The notes: a model not told the origin generated them from the letters alone. A DNA stretch of 64,000 nucleotides from Bog-756 sp963828385 (GCA_963828385.1 CAWHEF010000001.1:62001-126000); one strand, 5' to 3'; shown: positions 1 through 10,383, counted from the stretch's first letter. A program made the numbers and translations.

Positions 1-1126
1 ACACGGGCTTCTACGAGAGCATCCACTCGTTCGCCAACGGCATCTCGACCATCGACGGGGGCATGCACGAGGAGGGGTTCAAGAAGGCGCTCACAAATGT
101 GGCCAACAAGTACGCCCGGGCCAAGGGGAGCCTGAAGGAGAAGGACGCCAATCTGCTCGGCGAGGACATCCGCGAGGGGCTCACCGCCATCATCTCGGTG
201 CGGCTGCAAGACCCCCAGTTCGAAGGGCAGACCAAGGCCAAGTTGGGGAACGTGCCCGTCCGGTCGCTCGTGGAGCGGGCCACCAACGAGAAGCTGGCCG
301 ACTGGTTCGAGGAGAACCCCGCGAGGCCAACCAGATCGTGCAGAAGGGACTGCTTGCCGCTCGCGCCCGGCTGGCCGCCCGGTCGGCACGCGATCTCACC
401 CGCCGGAAGTCGGCGCTCGACGGCGCCGGTCTGCCGGGGAAGCTCGTCGACTGCTCGTCACGAGATCCTCGAGAGAGCGAGCTGTTCATCGTCGAGGGCA
501 ATTCGGCCGGAGGGTCGGCCAAGGACGCCCGCAACCCCAGGACCCAGGCCATCCTTCCCATCAGGGGCAAGATCCTCAACGTGGAGCGGGCCCGTGTCGA
601 CAAGATGCTCAAGAACACCGAGATCCAGGCTCTGATCTCGGCGATCGGTGCCGGGCTGGCCGATGACTTCGATGTCACCAAGATCCGCTACCACAAGATC
701 ATCATCCTGGCCGATGCCGACGTGGACGGTTCCCACATTCGCACCCTCCTCCTCACCTTCTTCTTCCGGCAGATGAAGCCCCTCGTCGAGGGCGGTTTTG
801 TCTACGTCGCCCAACCGCCGCTCTTCTCGACGCTCGTCGGCAAGGAGAAGATCTACCTGAAGGACGACCAGGCCAAGGCGGCGTTCCTCGCCGAGCGCCC
901 CAACCACAACAAGGACTTCCAGAGACTCAAGGGTCTCGGAGAGATGGACTTCTCCGAGCTGCGGGACACGACCATGGACCCGTCCCAGCGCTCGCTCCTT
1001 CAGGTGGCGGTCGAACAGGCGGCCGTGGCCGACGAGGTCTGCTCGGTGCTGATGGGCGAGGACGTGGATCTACGACGTCATTTCATCCAGACGAACGCGA
1101 AGGACGTCCGGTTCCTCGACATCTGA
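1..1126 (+). CDS. gyrB: DNA gyrase subunit B, 3' part, with one frameshift
   Basis: ATPase subunit of DNA gyrase, which introduces negative supercoils with GyrA. The window opens inside the gene, so the GHKL ATPase domain is missing. What remains is the end of the transducer domain and the Toprim domain, with the EGNSAGGSA signature (about 493-519), the DADVDGSHIRTLLL metal-binding block (about 713-753) and the C-terminal LDI end. The frame is broken near 321-323: upstream reads ADWFEENPA in one frame and EANQIVQKG continues in another, as if one base of a GCCGAG were missing. Both sides are fully conserved and gyrB is essential, so I read this as a sequencing or assembly indel rather than a real mutation. 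gyrA follows after 80 bp in the usual actinobacterial order. Confidence 0.96.
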   Translation, partial: HGLLREHPLVRQRHLDHRRGHARGGVQEGAHKCGQQVRPGQGEPEGEGRQSARRGHPRGAHRHHLGAAARPPVRRADQGQVGERARPVARGAGHQREAGRLVRGEPREANQIVQKGLLAARARLAARSARDLTRRKSALDGAGLPGKLVDCSSRDPRESELFIVEGNSAGGSAKDARNPRTQAILPIRGKILNVERARVDKMLKNTEIQALISAIGAGLADDFDVTKIRYHKIIILADADVDGSHIRTLLLTFFFRQMKPLVEGGFVYVAQPPLFSTLVGKEKIYLKDDQAKAAFLAERPNHNKDFQRLKGLGEMDFSELRDTTMDPSQRSLLQVAVEQAAVADEVCSVLMGEDVDLRRHFIQTNAKDVRFLDI

Positions 1127-1206
1127 GCCGGTGAGGAGCTGCGAAAACGATCCGCGCCCCGTGGTCGGGCGCGCCATCTGACGAAGCCACGAAGGATTGA
1201 CACGGC

Positions 1207-3690
1207 ATGCCAGCAGGTGACAGGGACGGAACGAACGGAGCCGACAACGGCGACGTCTCGGGGTACATCGAGCCCATCGAGATCCAAGAGGAGATGGAGC
1301 GCTCGTTCCTCGAGTACTCGATGTCGGTCATCGTGTCCCGGGCGCTCCCGGACGTGCGCGACGGGCTGAAGCCGGTCCATCGTCGCATCCTCTACTCCAT
1401 GTACGACCAGCGGCTCCTTCCCGACCGACCTCATTCGAAGTGCGCCAAGGTGGTCGGAGACGTCATGGGGTCGTACCACCCCCATGGCGACTCAGCGATC
1501 TACGAGGCGCTGGCCCGGATGGCCCAGGACTTCTCGATGCGGCATCCTCTCATCGACGGCCACGGGAACTTCGGGGGCACCGGTCCCGACGAGGGACCGG
1601 CGGCCATGAGGTACACGGAGAGCAGGCTCGGGCCGCTCGCCCTCGAGCTGATGCACGGCATCGACCAGGAGACTGTCGACTTCGTCCCGAACTACGACGC
1701 CACCTCGGAGGAGCCGGTCGTCCTTCCGTCCCGTTTCCCCAACCTCCTGGTCAACGGGTCGCAGGGGATCGCCGTCGGCATGGCCACCAACATCCCACCG
1801 CACAACCTCGGTGAGGTCATCGACGCCGCGATCCACCTGCTGGAACACCCAGATGCCGGCCCGGATGACCTGATGGCGTTCGTGAAGGGACCGGATTTCC
1901 CGACCGGGGCGCTCGTCCTCGGGCGTCAGGGGATCCTCGACGCCTTCCGGACCGGCAAGGGATCGATCAAGCTCCGCGCCGTCGCCGAGGTCGACGAGGG
2001 TCGGGGCGGGGAGACGCGGATCGTCGTGTCCGAGATGCCCTATCAGACCTCGATCGCGTCGGTGTCCAAGAAGATCGAGGACCTCGTGCGATCAGGCGAC
2101 CTCGACGGGATCGCCGAGGTGCAGGACGACTCGTCGGGGGGCAAGACCCGTCTTGTCATCCGGCTCAAGCGCGACGCCAACGCCAACGTGGTGCTGAACA
2201 ACCTGTTCAAGCAGACGCCGATGCAGACGAGCTTCGCCGTGAACGCGGTGGCGCTGGTGGACGGCGTGCCCCGCACGCTCAATCTGGCCCAGATGCTCAC
2301 CCACTACGTGGCCCACCAGGTCGAGGTGGTCACCCGCAGGTCGCAGTTCCTGCTGGCCAAGGCCCGGTCCCGGGCCCATGTGGTGGAGGGCCTGCTGAAG
2401 GCCATCGACATGCTGGACGCGGTGATCGCCACCATCCGCGGCTCCGAGGACCGTCCGGCCGCCTTGGGGGCGCTCCAGGCCGAGCCCTTTACGTTTTCCG
2501 AGGAGCAGGCAAACCACATCCTCGACATGACGCTCGCCCGGCTCACCCGCCTGGGAAGGTCGAACCTGGAAGAGGAGCTGGCCGCGCTGCGTGAGGAGAT
2601 CGCCGAGCTCGAGGCGATCCTCGCCGACCCGGTCAAGCTGCGCGGCGTGATCGCCACCGAGCTCGGTGAGATCCGGAACCGGTTCGTCGACGACCGCCGG
2701 ACCCGCATCACCCACGATCCGGGCGACATGAACGTGGAGGACCTGGTCGACGACGAGGAGCTGGTCGTGACCATGAGCCGGGCCGGCTACATCAAGGCGG
2801 TCTCGGCCGACTCGTTCAGGACCCAGGGGAGAGGCGGTCGCGGCGTGCAGGGGGCGAAGCTCAAAGAAGAAGACCTCATCGACAACGTGGTGCACACCAC
2901 CTCGCATGCCCACCTGCTGCTGTTCTCGAACCGGGGACGCGTATTCCGGCTACGTGCCCTCGAGATCCCGACGAAGGAGCGCACGGCCAGGGGCACAGCC
3001 ATCGTCAACCTGTTGCCCCTCGCCCCTGACGAGGTCATCGAGACCATCGTCGCGACGCGAGACTTCTCCGAGGGCCACTACCTCGTGTTCAGCACCAAGC
3101 TGGGTCAGGTCAAGAAGACCTCGTTCACGGAGTACGACAAGTCACGTCGTGAAGGGTTCATCGCCATAAGCCTTCGCGACGGCGACGAGCTGGTGCGGGT
3201 CGTCGAGACCCACGGAGACGACGACCTGTTCCTGGTGACGGAGTCGGGTATGGCCATCAGGTTTTCCGAGAACGATGTCCGCCCGATGGGACGGGACGCA
3301 GCGGGCGTCCGCGGCGTGAGGTTGAAGGAGGGTGACCGAGTCGTCTCGTGCGACGTCGCCGGGGACGAGTCGGACATCCTCATCGTCACCGACGCCGGCT
3401 ACGGCAAGCGGACCAAGGTCGAACGGTTCAACCGCCAGGCCCGAGGAGGCCAGGGGGTGCGGGGCATCCGGCTGACGGCTCGGCGCGGACGGGTGGTGGC
3501 CGCCTTCATGACGCGGCTGGAGGACGAGATCATCCTGGTGTCCACTTCCGGCGTGGTGATCCGGACGGCGGTGCGCGAGATCGCCTCCCAGGGACGGGAT
3601 GCCACCGGGGTCAGGGTCATGAACCTGGACGACGGTGACGCCGTGGCTGCCGTGGCTGCCGTGGCGGCGGAGCCCGACGAAGCCGGGTAG
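1207..3690 (+). CDS. gyrA: DNA gyrase subunit A
   Basis: Breakage-reunion subunit of DNA gyrase, 827 aa, a normal length. The N-terminal winged-helix/tower domain carries the catalytic tyrosine Y136 in AAMRYTE. The quinolone-resistance region reads YHPHGDSAIYEALARM, with S96 at the E. coli S83 position and E100 where E. coli has D87. The GyrA box QGRGGRG sits at about 540-546, at the start of the six-bladed beta-pinwheel that wraps DNA, so this is gyrase and not topoisomerase IV. The C-terminus ends in a short Ala/Val repeat (three AVA units). ATG start chosen 80 bp after gyrB because it precedes the conserved YIEPIEIQEEME block. The gene is intact, unlike gyrB. Confidence 0.98.
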   Translation: MPAGDRDGTNGADNGDVSGYIEPIEIQEEMERSFLEYSMSVIVSRALPDVRDGLKPVHRRILYSMYDQRLLPDRPHSKCAKVVGDVMGSYHPHGDSAIYEALARMAQDFSMRHPLIDGHGNFGGTGPDEGPAAMRYTESRLGPLALELMHGIDQETVDFVPNYDATSEEPVVLPSRFPNLLVNGSQGIAVGMATNIPPHNLGEVIDAAIHLLEHPDAGPDDLMAFVKGPDFPTGALVLGRQGILDAFRTGKGSIKLRAVAEVDEGRGGETRIVVSEMPYQTSIASVSKKIEDLVRSGDLDGIAEVQDDSSGGKTRLVIRLKRDANANVVLNNLFKQTPMQTSFAVNAVALVDGVPRTLNLAQMLTHYVAHQVEVVTRRSQFLLAKARSRAHVVEGLLKAIDMLDAVIATIRGSEDRPAALGALQAEPFTFSEEQANHILDMTLARLTRLGRSNLEEELAALREEIAELEAILADPVKLRGVIATELGEIRNRFVDDRRTRITHDPGDMNVEDLVDDEELVVTMSRAGYIKAVSADSFRTQGRGGRGVQGAKLKEEDLIDNVVHTTSHAHLLLFSNRGRVFRLRALEIPTKERTARGTAIVNLLPLAPDEVIETIVATRDFSEGHYLVFSTKLGQVKKTSFTEYDKSRREGFIAISLRDGDELVRVVETHGDDDLFLVTESGMAIRFSENDVRPMGRDAAGVRGVRLKEGDRVVSCDVAGDESDILIVTDAGYGKRTKVERFNRQARGGQGVRGIRLTARRGRVVAAFMTRLEDEIILVSTSGVVIRTAVREIASQGRDATGVRVMNLDDGDAVAAVAAVAAEPDEAG

Positions 3691-3756
3691 CGGGGACGCG
3701 TCAGCCCGGGTCGTTCGTCGCATTGCCTGGTGTAGCGTCGTGCGCCGCCCATTTGC

Positions 3757-3833
3757 GGGGCTATAGCTCAGTCGGTTAGAGCGCAGCACTGATAATGCTG
3801 AGGTCGCAAGTTCGATTCTTGCTAGCCCCACCA
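3757..3833 (+). tRNA. ileT: tRNA-Ile (anticodon GAT)
   Basis: A complete cloverleaf can be folded by eye. The acceptor stem pairs GGGGCTA (3757-3763) with TAGCCCC (3823-3829). The anticodon stem CAGCA/TGCTG encloses loop CTGATAA with anticodon GAT at 3791-3793, and the T-loop contains TTCGATT. Discriminator A is followed by an encoded CCA (3831-3833). An isoleucine tRNA directly after gyrA is the arrangement seen in many Actinobacteria; the tRNA-Ala that often follows is not present here. Confidence 0.97.
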
Positions 3834-3933
3834 CAACAGCGCAGGTCAGGCGTCATATAGCGCAAGACGGAACTAGGGTGCGCGAGTCTCTGGGGAACTA
3901 CCCTGCACGCGGGTACTGGTGCCCTCGTTCGTG

Positions 3934-4977
3934 TCACGCCTTCGGGGCCAGAACCTCCGACGCCGACGGCATCTCGGCACGGGACGAGTCAACGAGCACC
4001 GCGGAACCGAGGCCGGAGGCGATGGGACCCGGGGCCACGTCCGACTCCGGACTCAGCGCATGGAGAAGGGTCGCCACGAGGGCATCGGGCCGGTCTACCT
4101 GCAGGTAGTGATTGGCGCCGGGCAGCAGGTAGAAGCGGTTGTGCCCGGGCTTGTGCATGAGGAACTCGCTCCAGACCTGGGTCGCCACACGGGGTGGGGA
4201 GACGGAGTCCTCCAAACCCCAAATGACGGTCGTCGAGATGTCCGTCCGTGACAGCGACCGGAGCCAGTCGAGCTCGTGCTCGGCCCGCTCCACGAGGTAC
4301 TGGATCGTCTCGTGCAGGACCTTTACGCCGTCAGCGTGAGCAAACGTCGCGGCGAGCGCTTCCACATCGGGGTCGTCCGGCGATCGCGGAGGGGAGAACG
4401 TCGTCGACCCCATGCCCGAGGCGAGCAACGTCGGAGTCAGCACGTCCAGCACTGCGGGCGCCGCCGACGAGGAAAGCACCAGTCGCTGGAAATCCGTGAG
4501 GTTGGAGAGCGGGAGATAGAGGTTGGCGTTGGTCAGCACCAGGTTCTCGACCCGTGGGTCTCCGGAACGGTCCTCAACGCCGTCTTCTTGGGCGAGGATG
4601 TAGTTCAGCGCCACGCTTGAACCTCGGTCATGTGCCATCACCACGAGCGATTCGGCACCGAGGACCTGGCGGACGTAGAAGCGGAGAAGCTCGGCGTCCC
4701 GCCCGAGGCTGTATCCCCAGCCGAGCGGCTTGTCCGAGAATCCATAGCCAGGAAAATCCAGCGCACAGACTCGGAACCCGTCCCTCACGCGTTCCACGAC
4801 ACCGAACCAGTCGATGCTGCACGTGGGAAATCCGTGAACGAGCAAGAGGGCCGGAGCGGACCTGTCGCCCACCTCGACGTGGAACACCTCCACCGACGAT
4901 GCGCCGGAGGAGCGAGGAGCCCAGTGAAAGTACGAACCCCATCGGCGCCACGTTTCGCTGCGCCCGTCACCGTTCAT
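3934..4977 (-). CDS. alpha/beta hydrolase with Asp nucleophile (haloalkane dehalogenase / epoxide hydrolase type)
   Basis: 347 aa alpha/beta-hydrolase fold enzyme. The oxyanion-hole motif HGFP is at 48-51, followed by DFPGYGFSDKP. The nucleophile elbow reads AHDRGSS, placing an aspartate (D117) where serine esterases have Ser; this is the pattern of haloalkane dehalogenases and epoxide hydrolases. A candidate acid is D257 (WGLEDSV) and the catalytic His is H290 (GANHYLQ). Dehalogenases usually have HDWG with Trp as halide ligand; here the residue is Arg, so an epoxide hydrolase or another Asp-dependent activity is as likely. The roughly 35-residue C-terminal tail after the fold is unusual and of low complexity. 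Monocistronic, convergent to tRNA-Ile. Substrate unknown. Confidence 0.8.
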   Translation of the reverse strand: MNGDGRSETWRRWGSYFHWAPRSSGASSVEVFHVEVGDRSAPALLLVHGFPTCSIDWFGVVERVRDGFRVCALDFPGYGFSDKPLGWGYSLGRDAELLRFYVRQVLGAESLVVMAHDRGSSVALNYILAQEDGVEDRSGDPRVENLVLTNANLYLPLSNLTDFQRLVLSSSAAPAVLDVLTPTLLASGMGSTTFSPPRSPDDPDVEALAATFAHADGVKVLHETIQYLVERAEHELDWLRSLSRTDISTTVIWGLEDSVSPPRVATQVWSEFLMHKPGHNRFYLLPGANHYLQVDRPDALVATLLHALSPESDVAPGPIASGLGSAVLVDSSRAEMPSASEVLAPKA

Positions 4978-5109
4978 CGGCGAGACTCCTCAGATGGGGG
5001 AATCGGAACTCGGCGAACGTGCTGCCAGGGTCCTCGTCCAACGCCGACGCCCGCAAGGATGGCCCCCGACGCGGAATCATCTCGGTGGTGTGCGGCTACC
5101 GACGCGACG

Positions 5110-5586
5110 TCAGCCAGCAGGCGACGGGTCAAGCTCTTCGGGGACAGGTTGCCAGCGCGCCACTGAAAAGGAGAGGAGCACGGGCACATCCACCGCGAAG
5201 AGAAGGAGCATGGCACTGAACAACGCCAGCTGATGACCCGGCGTGTGGTCGTAGATGAAGACGAACTCGAGGATGCCGGCGATGACCAGGTAGGCCAGCA
5301 GCGCCCAACCGAAGACGCGAAAGAACATCGACCAGGCGAACGCCTTCACCCTGGCGAGCAGGAACAGGTTGACGAGGAGGACCAGGGCGCCAGCACCAGC
5401 CAGGGCCGTGGGCACCGCGAGCTCGGACGTTCGGCCGTACTGCGCCGCCATCACGACCCCACCGGCGACGGTCAGGGCCAGAGTGGCTGTGGCCAACCGG
5501 GCCACCGGAGGTAAGGCGGACTGGCGGAGATCGACCTCGTCGGGCTCACCCGCACCAGGGGGGACCACGTCCGTGGCCGTGCTCAT
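5110..5586 (-). CDS. small four-helix membrane protein, function unknown
   Basis: About 158 aa with four predicted transmembrane stretches (ATATLALTVAGGVVMAA; PTALAGAGALVLLVNLFLL; VFGWALLAYLVIAGILEFVFIY in two parts; LALFSAMLLLFAVDVPVLL) and a short Pro-rich tail. The ATG at 5586 overlaps the stop of the upstream membrane protein gene as ATGA, which fixes the start and implies translational coupling. A much longer frame extends upstream, but that part is the antisense-frame shadow of the neighbour. I do not recognise a named family. Together with its neighbour it may form a hetero-oligomeric membrane complex. Confidence 0.7.
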   Translation of the reverse strand: MSTATDVVPPGAGEPDEVDLRQSALPPVARLATATLALTVAGGVVMAAQYGRTSELAVPTALAGAGALVLLVNLFLLARVKAFAWSMFFRVFGWALLAYLVIAGILEFVFIYDHTPGHQLALFSAMLLLFAVDVPVLLSFSVARWQPVPEELDPSPAG

Positions 5587-6251
5587 CGGCTCGCCAGGAA
5601 TGTCATGATCACGATGGTCGCGACCTGCAAGAGGGCGGTGACTCCGGCGGTGTAGATGAAGACCTTCATGAGTCTCCCGATTCGTGCGCCGTTCGGCCGT
5701 GGCTTCTTCAGCTCGAAGAGCACGGCAAGGTTGGCCGGCTCGAGCAGTCCGAGCGCGATCACGGCCATGGCTCCGACGATGATGTAGGACGCTACGAGCC
5801 ACCCGTGATGAGGGTACGAAGCATCGAGATTTCCGACATGACGAGCCAGTTGGAACCCGGCACCCAAGGTCATGGCCACGAGAGTGGGCATGATCAGAAC
5901 CATCTTGGGCATGAACCGGGCGGTGAACTCGATGCGGGCCTGCACCGACAGGCCTCCGAGGATGGGTCCGATGACCAGGCCGACGAACATGTCGATGCTG
6001 GTCCACAGTGCGCCACCGCCGACGTGGAAGAAGGCCAGTGCCCACAACGAGTTCGAGGCGATCGCCGCGATGAGGCCGGCGATGATGGCGGCGACGATCG
6101 GCAGGCCCCGCAACGGGATGATCGAGAATTCGGGAACGACCGGGGGTCCCTGTTGCCCGTGTGGCGGCCCTTGTCTGGACAACGTCCCGAGGGGGGTACC
6201 GGGGCGAACCGGTGGATCTGTCTCCGTTCCAACGAGAGTGCTGTCAGTCAT
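5583..6251 (-). CDS. multi-pass membrane protein (resembles DUF2269-type proteins)
   Basis: 222 aa with a Pro/Gly-rich cytoplasmic N-terminus (about 45 residues) and five or so hydrophobic segments beginning at LPIVAAIIAGLIAAIASNS. Acidic, histidine and methionine residues lie near membrane ends (FFHVGGGALWTSIDMF; RFMPKMVLIMP), a pattern I associate with DUF2269-like integral membrane proteins, but this is memory-based and weak. It is the first gene of a two-gene unit with the 158-aa membrane protein (ATGA overlap) and is divergent from the HSL-type hydrolase. No enzymatic motif is visible. Confidence 0.68.
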   Translation of the reverse strand: MTDSTLVGTETDPPVRPGTPLGTLSRQGPPHGQQGPPVVPEFSIIPLRGLPIVAAIIAGLIAAIASNSLWALAFFHVGGGALWTSIDMFVGLVIGPILGGLSVQARIEFTARFMPKMVLIMPTLVAMTLGAGFQLARHVGNLDASYPHHGWLVASYIIVGAMAVIALGLLEPANLAVLFELKKPRPNGARIGRLMKVFIYTAGVTALLQVATIVIMTFLASR

Positions 6252-6476
6252 CGAGGCTCCTTCCCGCCCTGTGCCGTCGACCGAAGGATGAGAATCTCCG
6301 GCGTCCAGTCCGCCGACGCTGGTATCGCAGAGGGAACGGTATCCCGCGGAGAGGATGGGCGCACGGGTTGGCGCTTGGCAGTGGCATGGCTGATAGTGAT
6401 ACGGCTGCTGGCCCGAGCTCAGCCGGCGTCACCATCCAGCCAGCTTCACCATCCAAAAGGAACGAGGTGCGGACCC

Positions 6477-7394
6477 ATGACAGGAGCTGACGAGTCCGAG
6501 GCGTCGCTCAGCGACGAGATGCGGGGTGCGATCGAGTTCATGCGGGCCCTCAGGGAGCAGGCACCGAAGGATGTCAGCCGCGAGGAGTCGTTGCGGCTGG
6601 TCCGGGAAGGTGCCGAGCAGCTGCCGTTGATCTACCCCACTCCCGACGATGTGCGAGTCGAATCGGTCGACATCGACGGTATCAGCGCCGATCTCCTGAC
6701 CTCACCTGGCGTTGCGGATGATCGCGGCCTCCTCTACCTGCACGGCGGCTCCTATACCTCGTACTCCCGGCGCAGCCACCGCGAGCTGGCCGCTCGACTC
6801 GGTCGGGCTGCGGGCGCCACCGTTTTGGTGCCCGACTACCGACTGGCACCGGAGCATCCCTACCCGGCAGCGGTCGACGACGCACTCGTCTGCTACCGGT
6901 GGCTCACTCAGCGCGGACCGGTGGCTGTCGCCGGCGACTCGGCGGGGGGCGGCCTCGCACTGGCATTGTGCCTGCGGGTCGGCTCAGCGGCCACCACGCC
7001 TCCGGCGGCCTTGGCCCTGCTCTCGCCATGGACCGACTTGACCCTGAGTGGGGCATCGATCGAGACGGTCGACGACCCGTCGCTCGACGCGGATCGGCTG
7101 CGGGCCGCGGCCATCGACTATGCAGGTGGACGACTCAGGGACCCCTTTGTCTCACCGCTGTTCGCGGAGCTCACCGGTCTGCCACCGGTCCACATCGAAG
7201 TGGGTACCGCAGAGATGTTGCTCGACGACAGCACGCGGCTGGCCGACGCCATCACCGGCTCCGGGGGTCGGGCGGGCGTCCACGTCGGTCAGGGGTTGCC
7301 GCACGTGTACCAGATCCTGGCCACCACTCCCGAGGCCGTCGACTCGACGAACCGGATCGGCGTATTCTTGGCCGAGCACCTGGCCCCGGACTGA
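6477..7394 (+). CDS. HSL-family alpha/beta hydrolase (esterase/lipase, family IV)
   Basis: 305 aa. Family-IV signature: HGGS at 89-92 (the consensus is HGGG), GDSAG at 153-157 with nucleophile S155, probable acid D250, and catalytic H276 in GLPHVYQ. The conserved VLVPDYRLAPEHPYPAA stretch is the standard hormone-sensitive-lipase motif, so a carboxylesterase acting on short-chain or steroid-like esters is likely. The ATG at 6477 is preceded by AAGGAACGAGG; an in-frame extension upstream of it crosses the neighbour's promoter region and is rejected. The 3' end overlaps the convergent FAD/Fe-S gene frame by 243 bp. Confidence 0.9.
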   Translation: MTGADESEASLSDEMRGAIEFMRALREQAPKDVSREESLRLVREGAEQLPLIYPTPDDVRVESVDIDGISADLLTSPGVADDRGLLYLHGGSYTSYSRRSHRELAARLGRAAGATVLVPDYRLAPEHPYPAAVDDALVCYRWLTQRGPVAVAGDSAGGGLALALCLRVGSAATTPPAALALLSPWTDLTLSGASIETVDDPSLDADRLRAAAIDYAGGRLRDPFVSPLFAELTGLPPVHIEVGTAEMLLDDSTRLADAITGSGGRAGVHVGQGLPHVYQILATTPEAVDSTNRIGVFLAEHLAPD

Positions 7395-10383
7395 CCTGGA
7401 GGGAGCTGCCGTCCGCCGCAACAGCCGGTCAGCCTCCGGATCCTCCGGCTCCTCCGGCCCTCCGGCTCCTGGCAAGTCGGTCGATCCGGTGGGTAGGCGC
7501 GAGGCGAGGAGCTCGGCCAGGTGCAGCGCACGGATGCCGGTGGCCTGCTCGATCTGCGTCCGACAGCTGAAGCCGTCGGCGACGATGACCGTGTCGGCAC
7601 TGGCGGACCGCACTGCCGGGAGCAGCACCCGCTCCGCGCAGGCCATGGACACGTCGTAGTGGCCGCGTTCGAATCCGAAGTTGCCGGCCAACCCGCAGCA
7701 ACCCGAGTCGAGGACGTCGACATCGTTCGCCACCTGCCCGAGGAGCTCCTCGTCGGGACCGAGTCCCATGACGGCGCGTTGATGGCAGTGGGCCTGCACC
7801 AGCACCCTGCCGCCCCCGCCCGGTGCGATGCCGCTCCCAGCCGTGCCGGAGAGCATCTCTGCCAACGTGCGCGTCTGGCGGCTGAGACGCTCGGCGTCCT
7901 CGTTGTGCGGGAACAGCTCGACGAGGTCGGACCGGAACACCGCAGTGCAGCTGGGCTCGAGTCCGACGACCGGCACCCCCGATCGTACGACTGGAGCAAG
8001 GGCCTCCAGGGTGCGGGTGAGGACCCGTTTGGCGAATCCCAACTGACCGGTCGAGATCCACGTGAGCCCACAACAAAGACGCCGCTCCGGAATGCGCACC
8101 GAGAACCCGGCGTCTTCGAGCACGGCGACGGCGGCGATGGCGACCTCAGGATGAAAGTAGTTGTTGAAGGTGTCGGGCCACAGCAGCACCGGTGGTCGGT
8201 CGTCTGGATCCGGGCGGGACGTGCGATGGCGAACGAACCAGTGCGTGAACGGCTCCGGCGCGAAGCGGGGGATCTGCCGCTCGGGGTCGATGCCCCCGAG
8301 TGACTTGACGAGGCGGTCGAGCCCCCGGGCGTGGGCGATCCTGTTGACGAGCTGAGGGGCCAACGAGGCGACCACCGAGAGAGCAGGAAGCCATCCCATC
8401 GAGTAGTGCGCTGCCGGGCGCAGTCGCCGATGGTAGTGGTGGGCGAGGAACTCGGCCTTGTAGGTGGCCATGTCCACGTTGACCGGGCAGTCGCCCTTGC
8501 AGCCCTTGCACGCCAGGCACAGATCCAGGGCGTCGCGAACGGCTTCGGAGCGCCATCCGTCGGTGATGACCTCCCCCTGGAGCATCTCGAACAGGAGGCG
8601 CGCCCGCCCCCTCGTGGAGTCCTTCTCCTCCCGGGTGACCATGTAGGAGGGGCACATGGTCCCACCTTCCTGTCGCCGGCACGTGCCCACCCCGACACAG
8701 CGCAGGCTGGCCTTGGCAAAGCTGCCGCCGTCGTGCGGGAAGGAGAAGAAGGTCACCGGCGTCGGAGGCTGGTAGCTCGTCCCCAGGCGGAGGTGATCGT
8801 CGATGCGACCAGGTCGCACCACCTTGCCCGGGTTCATGCACCCTTCGGGGTCCCAGACGTCCTTGAACTGCTCGAAGGCGTGGACGAGCGTCGGGACCGA
8901 ACATGACGGGGAGAAGCTCAGCGCGCGACTGGCCGTCTCCGTGCTCACCGGAGATAGACCCTCCCATGGCCACAACCAGCTCAGCGGCTTCGTAGGCGAA
9001 CGAACGATACCGGCGGATCCCGTCGGCGGAGGTGAGGTCGAGATCGAGCCTGTTGTGGATGCAGCCCCCACCGAAGTGGCCGTAGACGGCGGCCCGGTAG
9101 CCGGAACGACGGTAGAGCTCGAGCAGAGCGCGCAGGTAATCGCCGAGCCTGTCGGGAGCGACGGCCGAGTCCTCCCAGCCGGTCCAGGTGATCCGCCCAT
9201 CGGGCAGGCGGGCAGTCGCCCCGAGGGCGGACTCGCGCACTCCCCACAGCATCGCCTGATGGGATCGGTCGGTCACGAGCGCCGCCGCCGTCGCCGGCGC
9301 CGACCGGGCGAGACGGCTGACGAGGCCCCGGGCCTTGCCGTCGGCTTCGTCCTGGTCGGCTCCGCCCATCTCGACGAGGAGCCATGCCTCGCCCTCGGGC
9401 AGGGCGTCGATGCCGCCCGGGTGGAGGTGGGCACGTCGGGCGTGGTCGACGAGGCGGTGGTCGAAGCCTTCCAGGCCGATGGGCGCCGATTCCAACAGCT
9501 CGGGAACATGGTCCCCGGCGCTGCACACGTCGGGGTAGCCGAGGGCGACCACCGCACGCCCCGGGGGGTCCTCGACCAGGGCCACCTCGGCCTCGAGCAC
9601 GGTGACGCAGGTTCCCTCGGTGCCGACCAGGGCGCGAGCCACGTTGAAGCCGTGCTCGGGGAGCAGCTCGTCGAGGTTGTAGCCGGCGACCCGTCGAGGG
9701 ATGTCGGGGTACCGGCTGCGGATCTGCTCGGCGTAGGTGTCTCGCAGGACTCGGAGGCGATGGTAGATCTCGCCGCGACGGCCGCCGGCGGCGATGATCG
9801 CTTCCAGCTCGTCGTCCGGCGTGGGACCCACGTCGAGACGCTCCCCGTCGTAGGTGAGGACATCCAGGCCGACGATGTTGTCCGACGTCCGCCCGGCCAT
9901 CAGTGAGTGCGTCCCGCACGAGTTGTTGCCGATCATGCCTCCGAGGGTGCAGTGGTCGTGGGTGGCAGGATCGGGGCCGAAGGTCAGGCCGTGCTCGCCG
10001 GCGGCCCGGCGCAAGGTATCGAGCACGCAGCCGGGCTGTACCCGAGCGATGCGCCGGTCGGCATCGATGTCGAGGACGGCTCCGAGGTGCCGGGACCAGT
10101 CGATGACGACCGCCTCGTTGGTGCTCTGCCCCGCCATCGCCGTCCCTCCGCCGCGGTGCAGGACCGGGACGCCGGCACCGCGACAGAGCGCCACAGCGCG
10201 GACGGCGTCGTCGACGCTGCGGGGGCGCACCACACCGAGGGGGACTTGGCGGTAGTTGGAGGCGTCGGTCGAGTACAGCGCCCGAGCGCCGCCCGTGAAG
10301 TCCACGTCACCGTCCATGGCCTCCGCCAGGTCCGCCGCCAGACTCTCGAGGGTCTCCAAGTCTCGCGCCGCGGCGGGGGTCAC
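7152..10383 (-). CDS. FAD-binding and Fe-S-binding D-2-hydroxyacid dehydrogenase (GlcD-GlpC type), one frameshift
   Basis: Large membrane-associated dehydrogenase that oxidises D-lactate/glycolate-type 2-hydroxyacids. The order is a PCMH FAD domain (HRGGGTAMAGQS, GGMIGNNSCGTHS, ISGEHGDG), an FAD-oxidase C-terminal domain, a 4Fe-4S region (CVGVGTCRR, then CLACKGCKGDCPVNVDM) and two CCG-type cysteine-rich repeats (ERRLCCGLTW, DSGCCGLAGNFGFE). The start is the GTG at 10383, which overlaps the stop of the enolase-superfamily gene as GTGA. The frame changes near 8890-8893 between MFGP and LVHAFEQF, an apparent one-base insertion. After LLASRLPTGS (about 7480) the frame runs on to 7152 inside the convergent esterase; that tail is probably spurious and may hide another indel, so the 3' end is uncertain. 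Confidence 0.88.

Noticed and set aside
3834..3933. A second tRNA (Ala) after tRNA-Ile
   Set aside because: No cloverleaf or anticodon loop could be made in this stretch.
5805..7394. A 529-aa plus-strand frame ending in the HSL hydrolase
   Set aside because: The upstream half is antisense to the membrane protein and has no similarity; ATG 6477 with a Shine-Dalgarno fits the family.
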